Positions 39,655-51,374 of a stretch of DNA of 64,000 nt are shown here, piece after piece. Within the stretch, counting starts at the first letter, position 1. Every line of letters starts with the position of its first letter. Both the position numbers and the translations under genes were made by a program. This DNA is from Ctenosaura bakeri (lineage: Eukaryota > Chordata > Lepidosauria > Squamata > Iguanidae), in NCBI GenBank assembly GCA_948474755.1, contig CAOLHI010001660.1, forward strand, positions 1 to 64,000, given 5' to 3'. Below the pieces are notes generated by a model. The model had not been told where the DNA came from. It saw nothing but the letters and a program-made list of their open reading frames with translations, and made no database searches.

Positions 39655-40229
39655 CTGCAGGCAATGGGGAGGGGAGAGAAAGACTTGTGAAGTGATTTCT
39701 AACCTATGCTAGGATTTAAAATAATGCCATTTCGTACTACCATGCAACAGGATCAAGGGAGAGAGAAGGGCTCCAGAAACAACTGAGGGTCAATAGCTGG
39801 ATATGTACTAGTAGAAAAGTAGAATTACTGAGTTTTGAATCCAATTTTCAGTCACAACTAGAACAGGTACGCTAAATCAGTGGAATTCACATAAGTGTTG
39901 ATTTGCTGTGTTAACATACATTCAGTGAGTTTTCTCTAGTTAGCATTAACAATTACACTCAGGCCAAAAGACTTCTAACAAATACGCAACAATAAGAACA
40001 CCACCAGCAATTGGAAAATTTAACCATGTGGTAAGCTCAACTGTTAGTGAACATTACACAATAATGAGTAATAGTCAGTGTGATGTAGTATACAGTGACC
40101 TAAATCCTGTATGGCTCAGCACAGTGTAGGAGTTCTACATGCAGACCTATATTAAAGCTGACTTGTAAATCCCCCCTGGATTTAACATACAACAACTGAA
40201 GTCCCCCTGCGCGGCCATTCTGTGTCTTA

Positions 40230-40400
40230 TGAGGAGCAGGCAGGATCGAAGAAGCATCTGGCTATGTCCCTGTAGCCAGATATGAAATGATTACACCAAT
40301 GCCAAGACCCTCTGGGGTCCTTCGAAGGTCTCAATGCTGCTGTAATCATTTCACATCTGGCTCTGAGGAGCACATGTTCTCTGATCCTGCCCTCTCTTGA
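40230..40400. mobile_element. Foldback MITE with two-part arms
   Basis: AGCCAGATATGAAATGATTA on the left pairs with TAATCATTTCACATCTGGCT on the right (one mismatch). The outer arms GAGCAGGCAGGATCGAAGAA and TTCTCTGATCCTGCCCTCTC also pair, giving about 80 bp of imperfect stem. No relative was noticed elsewhere in the window. Confidence 0.65.
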
Positions 40401-41265
40401 AAAGGAACAGAACAGCTGTAGGGAAAGGGTATCTGAGGCTGTATGATAAGTCTGGGAGGGGCTTTGGGCACTACAGAAGGAAGATGGGAATATCAACCTC
40501 CAAAGCACCCAATGAAGGACCTCTGCAGGCATAAGGGAAAAAACAGATGTGCATATGCCACTAATGGGATGCCAGCCAGTTGAACTAGGAAAGCTTGGGT
40601 TCTTGTTCTCATTCACTATGTGGTCAGAGAAAACTCATTCACTCCTTTATTCAAATTTTGTTGTTGTGTGTGTATTTTTTTTTAAAGGTTCACTCCCACA
40701 TATACTGTACAAGAGTTGTTAGAGCAGGAATGGAAAGAAGGTTGCCTTTATCTTTTTGTAGCCCATCTTCTGCAGTTTCCCTGGATTGCACTTCCTTTGG
40801 CCCAAAATAGAGCAAATTGTCTCTTCTGGAAGTATCCAGGAAAGGCCATTCACCTTTCAAGTAGATTATAGAGAGGTGCTGCTTCTTCTAATTTTTTTTT
40901 TAAATCCATTTTATAAAAGCAGAAGTGACTTCTACCATTTCCATTTTTTTTTCATTTTTCTTGCAATCCATGCAAGCCCAGTGGATTCTGGGGACAGAAG
41001 ACTGGTCCTCACCAGTGCCTAACTGCTGAATTACTATCTTAGAGAGATGGCAGGACTGAAATTTAGTTTGTGAATATAAGATCTATAATACTTGAACTAT
41101 AAGATCATTTCACACAGACAAAAAAAGACAGGTGCCAAGCAAAAGTTGCTATCTATCTTTTGAAATGGGGACATGAGTCAATCATTCTAGCATCAAATTA
41201 GCATGTTCACATGTAAGAATATATTAACTGCAGAAATGAGAAGATGCCTTTTTATTTTATTTTTG

Positions 41266-41474
41266 TTGTGGTTTACATGCCTTTTACTCAACTTCTGGCA
41301 ACCCTATCACTGGATTTTCTTTGCATGATTTAATCTTTCCATTGCTTTTCTTGGAAGCTGAGAGAGTGTGACTTGCCCAAGGTCCCTCAGTAGGTTTTCA
41401 TGGTTGAGCTAAGATTCAAACCTCCGTCTCCCAGAGCCCTAGTACAGCACTCAAAGCACTACGTCTCATTGTCT
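41266..41474 (-). mobile_element. BovB-tailed tRNA SINE (Sauria-SINE-like)
   Basis: Plus-strand order is TTGTTGTGGTTTACATGCCT, ACTTCTGGCAACCCTATCAC, GAGAGAGTGTGACTTGCCCA, AAGGTCCCTCAGTAGG, then a head with AGCACTCAAAGCACTACGTC. This is the same orientation as the other four copies. Confidence 0.78.
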
Positions 41475-42138
41475 CTCTATTTTAACACTACACTCAACAA
41501 AAACACATCATTTAAATAGTTTAACCAGGAAGACGTACACTGCACATGCACAAAATGGTGAGAACCCAGGTGAGAATATGAAAAATTTTACAAAACTGAA
41601 AGAAAAAACAAGACCAAATAGGAGAGGTTTACAAGGTTTACAACAGAGAACTGAAACCACTTCTCCATATGTTCAAATTATAATACTGGTCTTTTTGACA
41701 GTACATCCTCACTTACTTGTTTTTTAATCAAAGCAGACAAAAAAAATATAAAAAAATACAGCAGTCCCACAGATATATTGGACCTAAACTTAGTAACTTG
41801 GGATAGGAATGGGCAAAAGTGGGGCCTGCAGTCCCATGCAGTCCAAAGACAATTTCTGTGGGCCCCAGACTCTCAGGGGCCACTAATGCTCTCTAGGAGG
41901 TATGGGGGGGCATTTTGGTGCTTCTTGGGATTCTGAACAAGAAGTGACTTCCTCTAATTTTCTGTTGCTAAAAAAGACTTCTCCTAGCCCTAAAATGGCC
42001 CAGGCAGTCTAAAAACTTGATCAAAATGCTTCCCACTCTCCCTTGAGGAGGAAAGGGGGCAAAAAGAACTTTTTGCAGGTGTGCAGTGGCAAGTACACCT
42101 CTCCAAGTTTCTTCACATTGTACTTAATGTGCACAAGG

Positions 42139-42152
42139 TGTGTGTGTGTGTA
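42139..42152 (+). repeat. Short (TG)n run
   Basis: Six to seven GT/TG units in intron 5. Confidence 0.8.
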
Positions 42153-42184
42153 TCCATGCGCATGTACTTTGAAGATTACACTCC

Positions 42185-42300
42185 ATGCATGCAAAGAAGT
42201 CGAATAGTAGTCCATGAAAGCTCATGCTACAATATATTTATTAATCTTAAAGATGCCATACAACTCTGTTCTTTGGCTTCAGCAAGCTAACATGGCTATT
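42185..42300 (+). repeat. Dispersed repeat, 'catgaaagctcatg' family
   Basis: AGTCCATGAAAGCTCATGCT, ATTTATTAATCTTAAAGATG, CCATACAACTCTG and GCTAACATGGCTA give the best-preserved copy of this family in the window. Confidence 0.6.
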
Positions 42301-42436
42301 CCTTTGGAAACAGAAGAGTGTCATTTTGGTATCTGATCCCCAAAATAAAACTGCAGGAAAAGATCCTGAATCGTCACCCCCCGACAGTCTGAAGGTACTA
42401 GTGCCCACACAATTCAAAAGCCTATAAGCATTTTAC

Positions 42437-42586
42437 CTCTCTTGGCTCACTGGCAAGGGCAATGGTGCCATCTTTGTTGTATTTGATTGGAGCTCCTCCT
42501 TGCTGCACTAAAGTTCCATAACCTGTACTGGTGAAAAAAGCTGGAATGCCTGCTCCTCCTGCTCGAATTCTCTCAGCCAGGGTGCC
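42437..42586 (-). CDS. OXCT1: OXCT1 exon 5: glycine-rich part of domain A
   Basis: Exactly 50 codons (residues 139-188), phase 0 at both ends. It contains [16 protein letters not shown] and [11 protein letters not shown], the glycine-rich core of the alpha-like CoA-transferase domain, then PIKYNKDG. The acceptor is TCCCAG and the donor GAG|GTAAAA. The reading frame stays open into both flanking introns for a while, so the borders were set by splice sites and family alignment and not by stop codons. Confidence 0.96.
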
Positions 42587-43629
42587 CTGGGAGAGGAAAA
42601 AAATGGATAATGATAGGCATTTGTAACAAAGAAGTAAGGCTGTCAACTGGAAATAAAATTTGCAATGCCTACACAAATAAGTGAAGAAAAGAAATTCCAC
42701 AATGACAAACTTCTCTTTTTCTCGTTCACTAAACAGCTCCAATACTGTTCAAACAGTACATAACCAGCTATCACTTGAATGCTACAGTTTGCAAAGAAAT
42801 CCAAGGGCTTACTTTCACAAGTCATTCCTTCATGAACTGAAATTCAAATCCTAAAAGTTACATCTCTCAATGCCATTGCCTGCCCTGCCTTGATGCCACT
42901 GTTTTCTTTATGCGTTTACGGCATTTTCATTTACTCCATAACATAAAGTTTGCTGGTATGCTTATAATAAACAAACAGAAAAGTAATTTAACAGCAAGAG
43001 AGAACATAAGACTTAGCAATATAACTTAGAACAACAAAACATTTTTTTTTACTACGAGGGGCAGTAAAAATTTCTGCCAACTTGGAGCTTATGCTGGCAA
43101 AATTTAATCATCTACAAAGACAGTCAAGAAACGCCAAACAATCCAATATGTTTTATGAGAGAATGAAAATACAACCTGTCAATGATGCTTACAACTAGTT
43201 TTATAGTAATACCTCTATGCCTTTCTTTCTTTCCAGATTTTTAATGATGATCTATTTTGTGGATTCAAAATCTACGCGATTTGCCTTGAGGAATTTCAAT
43301 GTTCCAGCAAACCCAAATACTTTTAGGAAATAGACTTTCTGACCCAAACAATCCCTGAAAACTTTAAAGAATGGTCAGATAGAAAATATACACATTCACT
43401 TACACATGTCAGATTTATCCACAAGATGGCAGCAGATTCAGGGATGCTAGACTACCCAACACATAAAAACCTCATTGTTGGAGTATATTCATCTCCCAAA
43501 TAAATACGCCAGCGTTACTTCTCATGTAACATTGTTCTGTTTATTGAAACTTTCTACTTGGTTAGTTTTTGATATCCAATTCTTATTCCAGAAATCTACA
43601 CAAGTGAGAATACTGTTCAGCCCAACCAA

Positions 43630-44640
43630 TTAGAGTTGCCAGTCCTGGGAAAGAATGGGCAGAAAGCTGATAGTGACTTACACATAGGTACTGTATATGT
43701 TTTTTGTATGGGGCAAAAACTTACTGTCTTATCCTTATGCCCTGTCAAGCCCCAGGACAGACTGCCACTCTGCTGCTTATCAGTAGGAAAACGGGGAGAA
43801 GGGGAGGTGGTGCCCCTTTGGTAAACCCTCTCCCGGGGTCTACAACTTTGATATAAAATTATTCTAACCCACTAGAGAGGTCACCCAAATGGCAATAACG
43901 GCCATACGATCAAACGAACCAGGTCAGGCCAGTAAAATCCCCAGTCGCTTAGCCACAGGAGACCTCATGTTGTGATAACCCATGGTGGACAAAAGGTCCT
44001 TAACCTTTAAGGAGTCCACCTGAAGGGAGTAAAAGTGTTCCCAGAAATGTGGGCACTGGAAGCAATAAAACCTTATCAAATCCATCTCCGGAAACTCACA
44101 CCACAGCCTCAAAGCGGAGGAAGATCCTGTTACTGGGATGACATCTTGTTATCTTCCAACATCAGAGAAATGCCAGGTGTGGACTTGTTTTTCTTTTCTG
44201 TCTCTATTTGTTTTCCCCGGGAAAGGATTTGCCTTCAAAGTAAATTTTTCCTACAAATAGTCCCTGGTTTGGGGCTAGTAAGGAGAGAAAGACGAGGCAA
44301 GGAGAAGGAGTATGATGCCTCCCGGTCATACCAACTGACTGGTCCCCCCTCCTGACAGCTGCACAATCTCCTCAGTGTCTCTTCGATTGCTGCTTCCCGG
44401 ACCAAGGACTTCAGGAAGAGGTGCAGTATCACCTCTTCCTGACTACAAACCCCTCAACAATCCCTCTATCTTATTTCCACTCTTTATTTCTATTAGCCCT
44501 TGGATGTGTGTGTGCGTATTTGCGTTAGTGTGAACTATTAATATTCAATAAAGTCATTCATTGGACCTTTTTGTGTGATTTCTGACTCAGCTTGACCCTG
44601 TACACATTGGGTAAAAGATCCTTAATTACCCTGCCCTCTT
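43630..44640 (+). mobile_element. Possible LTR or LTR-derived segment
   Basis: A stretch richer in G and C than its surroundings, with CCCTCTCCCGGGGTC upstream and a downstream ATTCAATAAAGTCATTCATT polyadenylation-type signal followed by a TTTTTGTGTGATTTC-type T/G-rich element. This looks like the U3-R-U5 order of an LTR. Matching TG...CA ends and target duplications could not be found, so the edges and nature are uncertain. Confidence 0.3.
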
Positions 44641-44983
44641 TGCATTGCTAAAGCAGTGTTCATAGCTAATTTTCCCCACAAGTGATAATTTTGATAGGCA
44701 TTGGGAATCCCCCTAAGGGACCCCCAGCAAGCAGGGTAACAGAGGAAATTCAGAAATGCTAGTCTTCTTTCCAAAAAGAAAGAAAAGGGCAATGCACTCC
44801 ATCTGGGACTGCACACTCATTTCTGCTATCCTATGAGCCTAGACCAGTTGCATCTTTGTCCTCTGAACTGACTCTCTCTTTCTTCCTCTCCATAAGTAAG
44901 GAGCAGCCACAGCATCTTCTCTCAGGGCTTGACAGCTAAAGGGGGTGAGAGAGGACACAGAATTGTGAGGGCAGAGCATTATG

Positions 44984-45167
44984 CTTAGGGTTGCCAGAAT
45001 GAAAACCGGAGAGGGCTCTGTACCTTTTATGGTTGTGTAAAAAGGGAGTTTCAGAAGTGTTGCTTGTGATGCAACCAGGTAACAAGCAACACCTGGTGAA
45101 ATTCTTTCTTCTACATAACCATTAAAGGTACAAAAGTTCTCTCAGGTGTTCACTTTGACAACCCTAC
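44984..45167. mobile_element. Foldback MITE with TTATG target repeats
   Basis: A 184-bp element with ends CTTAGGGTTGCCAGAATG and the complement of TTTGACAACCCTAC, flanked on both sides by TTATG (44979-44983 and 45168-45172). The interior carries ACCTTTTATGGTTGTG and an inverse AACCATTAAAGGTACA. Same family as 48889-49066 and the split copy at 33552. Confidence 0.7.
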
Positions 45168-46875
45168 TTATGTGACATCCACTTGATGAGAGATCCTGGT
45201 CAGAGACTCCCACAAATAGGGCAAAGTTGAGAGGGGGAAAAAACAACAGTATTTCTGGCTAGGGCTGCTACCTGAACAGCCAGGAGGATCTTCAAGCAGT
45301 AAAACTGTTCCTTCAGTGGGAATGCAATCCCATCCAAGCCAAGCTGAAAACCTATTCCAAGATCACCACAAACTCCAGCCTACAACCCTTACGCCTCATA
45401 TCTGGAAGAAAAGTCAGTTCACTCATTACCATCCAGTCCAAAAATGAACACCAGACATGAGCTGAAGGTGGCACTGTCTCCCCAAAATCAAAAGGTAAAA
45501 ACAAGTGAGAAAGCCAAGTTTTCCATTTATATTGGTATGATCCAAGCCCAAATGCCAGACAACCTCCTTCAGCAGTTGAAAAGCTCTGATAATCACAGTG
45601 ATCCTCACCAGCACTGTATACGTCAAAGCCTCTGGAGCAAGGGAGCTTCCTACCGCAAAGGAAAGGAGCTACAGTGCTGTACCTCCTGGGCAGCGAAGGC
45701 TGTTACTATGGCCAGCGCTCTGCCCTAAAGGAAAAGAGGGCATTGTTGCTTCCCCACAAACCGTTATTCTAAACAACTTTAACTAACAGCAGTGATAGAT
45801 TTATTATTTCATGAATTTACCCACTACTCTAAAACGTTTCAAATGTGTATACGTCAATTAATACAACTAATTCCCTGTGTGAAGAAATACTTCTTTTTAT
45901 CTGTCCTGAGTCTTCCACTATTCAGCTTGCATGGACTCAGATTTTAGCATTATGAAACAGAGGTAAAAATGGTTTTCATCCACTTTCTCTGCAAGATACA
46001 GTATATACTTTTAACCTAATCTATGATGCTTTCCCATACTCATATTTTTTCCAAAGGGCAAATACTATTACCTTTATTCATAGGAGGCTGTTCCAGCTCC
46101 CTCATCATTTTAGTTACTCTTGTCTACATCTTTACAGACTCTGCAAGATAATTTTTGGCATACTGCAACTAAAATTGTAAAAAATATCCCAAGCATGACT
46201 CTACCACACAACTGTATAGATATACTGATGCTGGAAATTCCTCCCAAGGCACTGCACAGGCTTGCTAAACCTTGTTGTCTTCCTGTGTGAATGGAGTGAG
46301 CACCTTGGAGAGCACATTTATAATTCCACTTGACTTTCGAGATGCCTTAGAATTTTGCTGGCTTCACATTTTGAGATGTGCCTTGCTGGTCAGCAGCTCT
46401 TACACCAATACTCAGAATATGAGTCAGAGTTTGTAGATGTTACTTTTCAGAACTACAGTTAATAAAATCCCCCAGCCCATATGAGTAACAACTACACTGG
46501 CTTGGAAATTCTGACACTTGTAATCCAAACAAAGGGTGTTAATTTTCCAAGCTCTACAAACACTTCCACTGCTTTCAACAATCTACAGTTTTAGAATGTG
46601 GCCATTGCAGAGCCTATACATGGCATTACATACTAAATAAATTAAAAAATACAGTTAAAATAAAGTGGCACAGTGCTCTAGCAACTTGGCACCTAATATA
46701 AAACACATGCTTGCAAAGTTATCCTAACATCATGCCTTGCAATCATCTGGTAGCACAGTGTTCAGTACCCTGGGCACACAGTTCTGATGCAGCAAGCCTT
46801 GAAACTGAGGTCAAAGAATGATGCCAAAGTTAGTACCATAAAGCCAAATGAGAGCCCACCCAACCCATCAGACTA

Positions 46876-47046
<171 letters not shown>

Positions 47047-48157
47047 TTAGACAACCATCATGACTAACCAAGCCACAGAATATCACAAGACATTCGCGGG
47101 CAGATGCCAGGTTCCAAGCACTAGAAAGTTAAATTGGTTTGATCATTGTCAAACTCTATGGTGCATTCCCATCTCTCCCTGCCCTCCCCCTCTGGCATGA
47201 ATTTTTGGCTTTTACTGCAAGCACCCACCTGCACTTAAAAAAATAAGACAAAAGTAAATCAGATTTAAATATTCTGAGCTATCTGTGTTCATCATTTCTC
47301 TTCTTCTTAAGCTTTGCTACTGCATTATTCTGGATACTGAACCTCCTCCATACAAAAGTAATTAATAATCCATATCATTAGCTGACATATCCTCTTAAAT
47401 ATTTTTTTTTAAAAGGATAGAAAAGGAAAATATGGCCTAACAGATCTAAGAAGGCAATGATCACACATAAAAGAGAAAACCTGTTACAGTACATGGGTGC
47501 TACCTAGCAGCCCATAACTAGGAACCAAACCCTGAATTTGGTCTGCAGCATCCTTATCAGACTGTAAAATCAGATAAAAACTGCTTCATATACAAGAAAA
47601 CAAGTGTCCTCAGACTGTAAGAAATAAAGACAAGATGATATTTCCCATTTTAATGTTACATCATTCTTTGCATTGCATTGGTCTTTGTGTTTTGTGTGTA
47701 ACATCGCCAACTTTATTGTGCAATTGGATCACTCATTTGTGTTTACAAACTCACCCATTTTCTACTAGGAAGCTAACGTATACCAAGTCTGGCTGTCGGT
47801 CATCCTAACTCAATAGTGCATCTAGCTCAGTACTGGTTACACCAGTTCCTTCTTGTTTTGGTCATGGATCCCTCTGAGAATCAGGAAAACTGTGCCCCAC
47901 TCCCTATAACATGGCAACAATGATGACTGTATGTTACGTGACCATGGTAAATCGGATTCTGGGCCACCCTACACTTTATTTCATTCCAGTGTGTATCCCT
48001 TAATAACATAATCTGACATTTCTTTTCCCCCTACAAACTTTCCAAAGTATCAGGGTAGAAATTGAAAGAAATAAAAAGATATGCCTGGGTCAGCTTAACT
48101 TCCTTAAGTTGTGTGTTTATACTGCCAACTGTGCAGGTTAAGAGCTGCTGATCTACA

Positions 48158-48270
48158 ACAGGGGTAGGTATCATGTGGTCCTCCAGACATCACTGGGCTG
48201 CAACTCCCAGCCAGCACAGCCAATGGTCAGGAATGCTGAAAGCTGTGGTCCAGCAAAATTTTAAAGACCT
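48158..48270. mobile_element. hAT-like foldback MITE
   Basis: CAGGGGTAGGTATCATGTGG then TCCTCCAGACATCACTGG at the left, with CAACTCCCAGCCAGCACAGC and CAATGGTCAGGAATGCTG in the body. The right arm is worn. Confidence 0.55.
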
Positions 48271-48644
48271 CGCAATTCCAGCTCTTGATCTATGCTGAGA
48301 TGTTAAGTTTCTCTTGAGTTTCAATCAGGCATACTTTAAAGTTTTATTTGCTGTAGTGCTGCTATTATTTTAAATGTTACATCCTATTTATCTTAACCAC
48401 GTATGTGTGGCCCATTGCATCTTTAGTAAGTCATAATATACTTTGGAAAAGTTTCACTCTGAAAGTAGTGTTTAAAATCCGTTAAAAATAATTTAAAAAA
48501 ATACCTGCTAGCAATTGAATCTGGGTTCTTCTGTATATAAATCAGATACTCCATCACTGAGCTATGGCCCTTCTCTACTCCCTCTGAGCCACTGTCTGGA
48601 GAAAAGAAGTGCCTCCAGTAATAGCCCAACCCAGTTACACATGG

Positions 48645-48830
48645 CAATGTGGTATAGTGATTAGAGTTTTGGGCCAGAAATTGAGAGAATCAGGCTCTAG
48701 TGCCCGCTGACCCACGATGTCTGGAGTTTGGCCTTGGGTCTCCAACTGATTCTCAGCTACTTCACAGGATTACTACAAAAATCAAGCGGATAGAAGGAGA
48801 ACAATATATGCCACCTTAAGCTTAGTTGAA
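48645..48830 (+). mobile_element. tRNA-derived SINE with L2-like tail (MIR-like)
   Basis: The head GCAATGTGGTATAGTGATTA with GAGTTTTGGG resembles an A box. The body has TGGAGTTTGGCCTTGGGTCT and CTACTTCACAGGATTACTAC, and the end AAGGAGAACAATATATGCCA matches the L2-type 3' region. Plus strand, unlike the BovB-tailed SINEs. Confidence 0.65.
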
Positions 48831-48888
48831 AGAAGATGACATTAAAAGGTAACAACAAAATATTCCTGTGGAAACATAGAGGAGGATG

Positions 48889-49066
48889 CTAAGATTGCCA
48901 GAGTGAAAACCAGAGAAAGCTTTTGTATCTCTAATGGTACCATAGAAGTGGGATTTTTCAGCAGGTGTATACCTTGTTGGTGACAAGGAACACCTGCTAA
49001 AATTCACTGTTCTGCATAACTGTTAAAGGTACAGAATCTGTCTCCAGTTTTCTCTGGCAATCCTAG
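48889..49066. mobile_element. Foldback MITE, intact copy
   Basis: 178 bp with inverted ends CTAAGATTGCCAGAGTGAAA and the complement of TTTTCTCTGGCAATCCTAG. An inner stem pairs CAGCAGGTGTATACCTTG with AAGGAACACCTGCT. It is the best reference copy for the split element at 33552-34650. Confidence 0.75.
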
Positions 49067-49196
49067 AGCCGGCAAACATTTTAATACAGTGGGAAATCAA
49101 AGTAGTGTAGAGAGATAATCTCTTGTAAGAAAACACAAGCTCTGTGAAGGAGTTATTCTTCAGTTAGCCTCACAGTCTGGCCTACTTTCACAGGAA

Positions 49197-49248
49197 CAAC
49201 AACAACAACAACAATAATACCACCACCAACAAGAACAACAATGCTAAC

Positions 49249-49281
<33 letters not shown>

Positions 49282-49290
49282 GATGATGAT
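49197..49290 (+). repeat. Compound microsatellite (CAA)n and (GAT)n
   Basis: An ACAACAACAACAACAATAAT tract is followed by interrupted AACAACAATG and then about twelve GAT/TGA units. Confidence 0.9.
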
Positions 49291-49372
49291 GATGGCGTCT
49301 TTTCAGCCTGTACCTGGCACAAAGAAGTAGCTTAGCTGCAAACAACAGGGACCCATTTGCACTACACAACTA

Positions 49373-49824
49373 CAGTGGCCACTTTACTTTTGTGAGGGTT
49401 TGGTACACAGAACCCTTGCAAAAGTAGAAAACCACAAATAATTTCCACCACACTCTCCCTCCCATTCCCTTCTGGGGCTTCCTCCTTCCATTCCCTTGCC
49501 TTTTGCCCCAAAATGTGTTCTCTATGCCCAGCGAAAAGACAAGGAAATGAGGGGAGGCATGTGTGCACCCCCACTATTCCCTTGCCTTTTGACCTGGTGA
49601 GGAGAAGGAAGGAAGGTGCACTCAGTGAAAAGGCAAGAGAATGGTGGCAGGAGGCATGTGCATCTCCCCACATTCCTTTGCTTTTTGCCTGGGTGCAGAG
49701 AAGGAATGCACACACACCTGGGCAAAAGGCAAGGGAATGGCAGGAGACAGGGGGAAGGCACATGCACGCCTCTTAAGTAACCAAATTCACGAAGGTCAAA
49801 CCTGCAAATGTAGAGAAAGGACTG
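49373..49824. mobile_element. Tigger/mariner-like non-autonomous element with internal tandem repeat
   Basis: 452 bp flanked by TA dinucleotides on both sides. The ends are CAGTGGCCACTTTACTTTTG and, as reverse complement, CAGTCCTTTCTCTACATTTG; both continue into GAGG(G)TTTG or CAGGTTTG. CAGT ends plus a TA target are typical of Tc1/mariner-class elements. Most of the interior is three imperfect copies of an 85-97-bp unit. No transposase frame is seen. Confidence 0.6.
49490..49770 (+). repeat. Three-copy minisatellite, 85-97-bp unit
   Basis: Units start at 49490, 49575 and 49672. Each has ATTCC(C/T)TTGCCTTTTGCC at the start, an inverse-related GGCAAGGGAATG-type block and GGCATGTG(C/T)(A/G) near the end. 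Because each unit contains its own inverted pair, the array is also partly self-complementary. Confidence 0.75.
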
Positions 49825-49904
49825 TATAGTGTTTATATTCCACTTAAACTGCCACTGTTCCAACCTTTGGAACCCTAGTACTGGTCCTGTAGGGAGCAAC
49901 ATTT

Positions 49905-50025
49905 AGAATTCTCAACCACAGTACTCCAGAACTTCACCAAACTACAAACCCCAGGATTCCATGGGATGGAACCATGACATTTAAAGTAGGATAGAAAGGC
50001 TATAACTGTGTGGCACAAATGTGCC
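49905..50025. mobile_element. Foldback MITE, half copy
   Basis: AACTACAAACCCCAGGATTC, CATGGGATGGAACC and AAAGTAGGATAGAAAG follow the right arm of the 32691-32860 hairpin family. Confidence 0.5.
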
Positions 50026-50933
50026 CCCAGAGAATAAAAGGTCAAGAAGAGATTTGGTAAGGACTACAGAGATTTCTACCTTATGTTATCCAGTGTTTCC
50101 CCTAATCCTTTGGTTTCCCTGCCTCAGTAAATTACTAGTTACCAAGTACACAATGAAAACAGAACTGGAAGAATGAATCTTAAATACATAGCAGTTGGAG
50201 GCTACTGATGAATTAACTCAACAAAACCCTGAACCAGACAAATGACTACATCCACTCAGGGTAGACTAAATATTCATGAGGGTACTGTGGCACTTCTTAC
50301 GCTATCTACACTACTCAACTGCTTGCTTATGTCTGATGAAATGGAATTTGTTTGTTTGGGTTTCTTAAGTTGGTTTTAGAAAAGCAATTAAACAAAGCAA
50401 AAATGGGGAATGAATTTTAAATTTAATTTTTTTTTTCACTCCTCAATCACTAAGACGAGAAAATCTTGTTTCCCAGAATCATATAATCTAAGACAGTCAT
50501 TTATCCCCCCTCAAACAAACCCAGATTCCTCTAATAAATCTACTGGTTTTTGGCCAAAGGGTTTGCTTTCTGGTCTATCCTGCAAAACATATTTGGGACA
50601 AAAATGTTCCATGACGTTTTTGTTTTTTGTTTTTTTGCAGGGGGAGGGATCAGGATGCCAAGAATTACACATTTTGATTGTGATAGATTGTGGCTGTATG
50701 TCCTTTGGCCACAGTCAGTGACAGTATTTGGAACTTCAGTGTCATAATGCATCTTTTCCACCCATTCCAACAATATTAAAAAGAGAGAGTCATGCCAACC
50801 AGTAGCACAAATGTTCAGCGAGCTTCACTTCCTACCTATCTGAACTCCTGCTTTTCCTTATTGTTCTCTTTTAACTTTTTTCAGCTACAGGAACTTTATC
50901 TGTTTGCTCACTTGCTTGCACTTTCTCTCTTAT

Positions 50934-50952
50934 ACACACACACACACACACA
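50934..50952 (+). repeat. (CA)n microsatellite
   Basis: Nine perfect CA/AC units in intron 3. Confidence 0.9.
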
Positions 50953-51197
50953 CTCCACACCATCTTACTAGGTTAACAAAACTGGCTCACCCAGCAAGAG
51001 TGTCTACAAATCTTTTTGTACACAGACTATCCTGAACCTCCCTCCTGCCATTTTCAAGCAACACAGTTTTAACATTAACAGCAGTGCCATCTGCTTTATG
51101 CCTAAACGAGTGAAATGCAGTACCTTTAACCCATCAAAAGATCTATTCTGTGGATAGCAGCTGAAATGGCAGCGATTCAAACAAGCAGGACCTCAAG

Positions 51198-51304
51198 CAG
51201 GGGTGGGCAACTTGTAATCTTCTAGATGTTTCTAGACTGCTGCTTCTGTCACCATTAGCCAACACAGCTGCCACATCTGGAGAGCTACAAGTTGCACATT
51301 CCTG
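51198..51304. mobile_element. Short hAT MITE with target duplication
   Basis: 107 bp with termini CAGGGGTGGGCAACTTGTAA and, as reverse complement, CAGGAATGTGCAACTTGTAG. Flanking 8-bp sequences ACCTCAAG (51190-51197) and AATTCAAG (51305-51312) agree at 6 of 8 positions, the size expected for hAT insertion. Confidence 0.7.
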
Positions 51305-51374
51305 AATTCAAGTATCCCTAATCTTTGAACAGCAACCACAGGATTTGAACAACAGAAATAGGCATCTCCCATTG

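Larger units (their letters stand above)
39655..42436 (-). other. OXCT1: OXCT1 intron 5
   Basis: A 2,782-nt intron with a foldback element (40230-40400), a SINE (41266-41474), a TG microsatellite (42139-42152) and a dispersed-repeat copy (42185-42300). Confidence 0.85.

Noticed and set aside
43045..43080. Mariner-type end (ACGAGGGGCAGTAAAAATTT)
   Set aside because: No matching inverted terminus was found downstream, so a mariner copy is not supported.
49488..49900. Open frames of 87-133 codons on both strands near 49.5-49.9 kb
   Set aside because: They lie on the minisatellite inside the Tigger-like element and reflect its repeat units.
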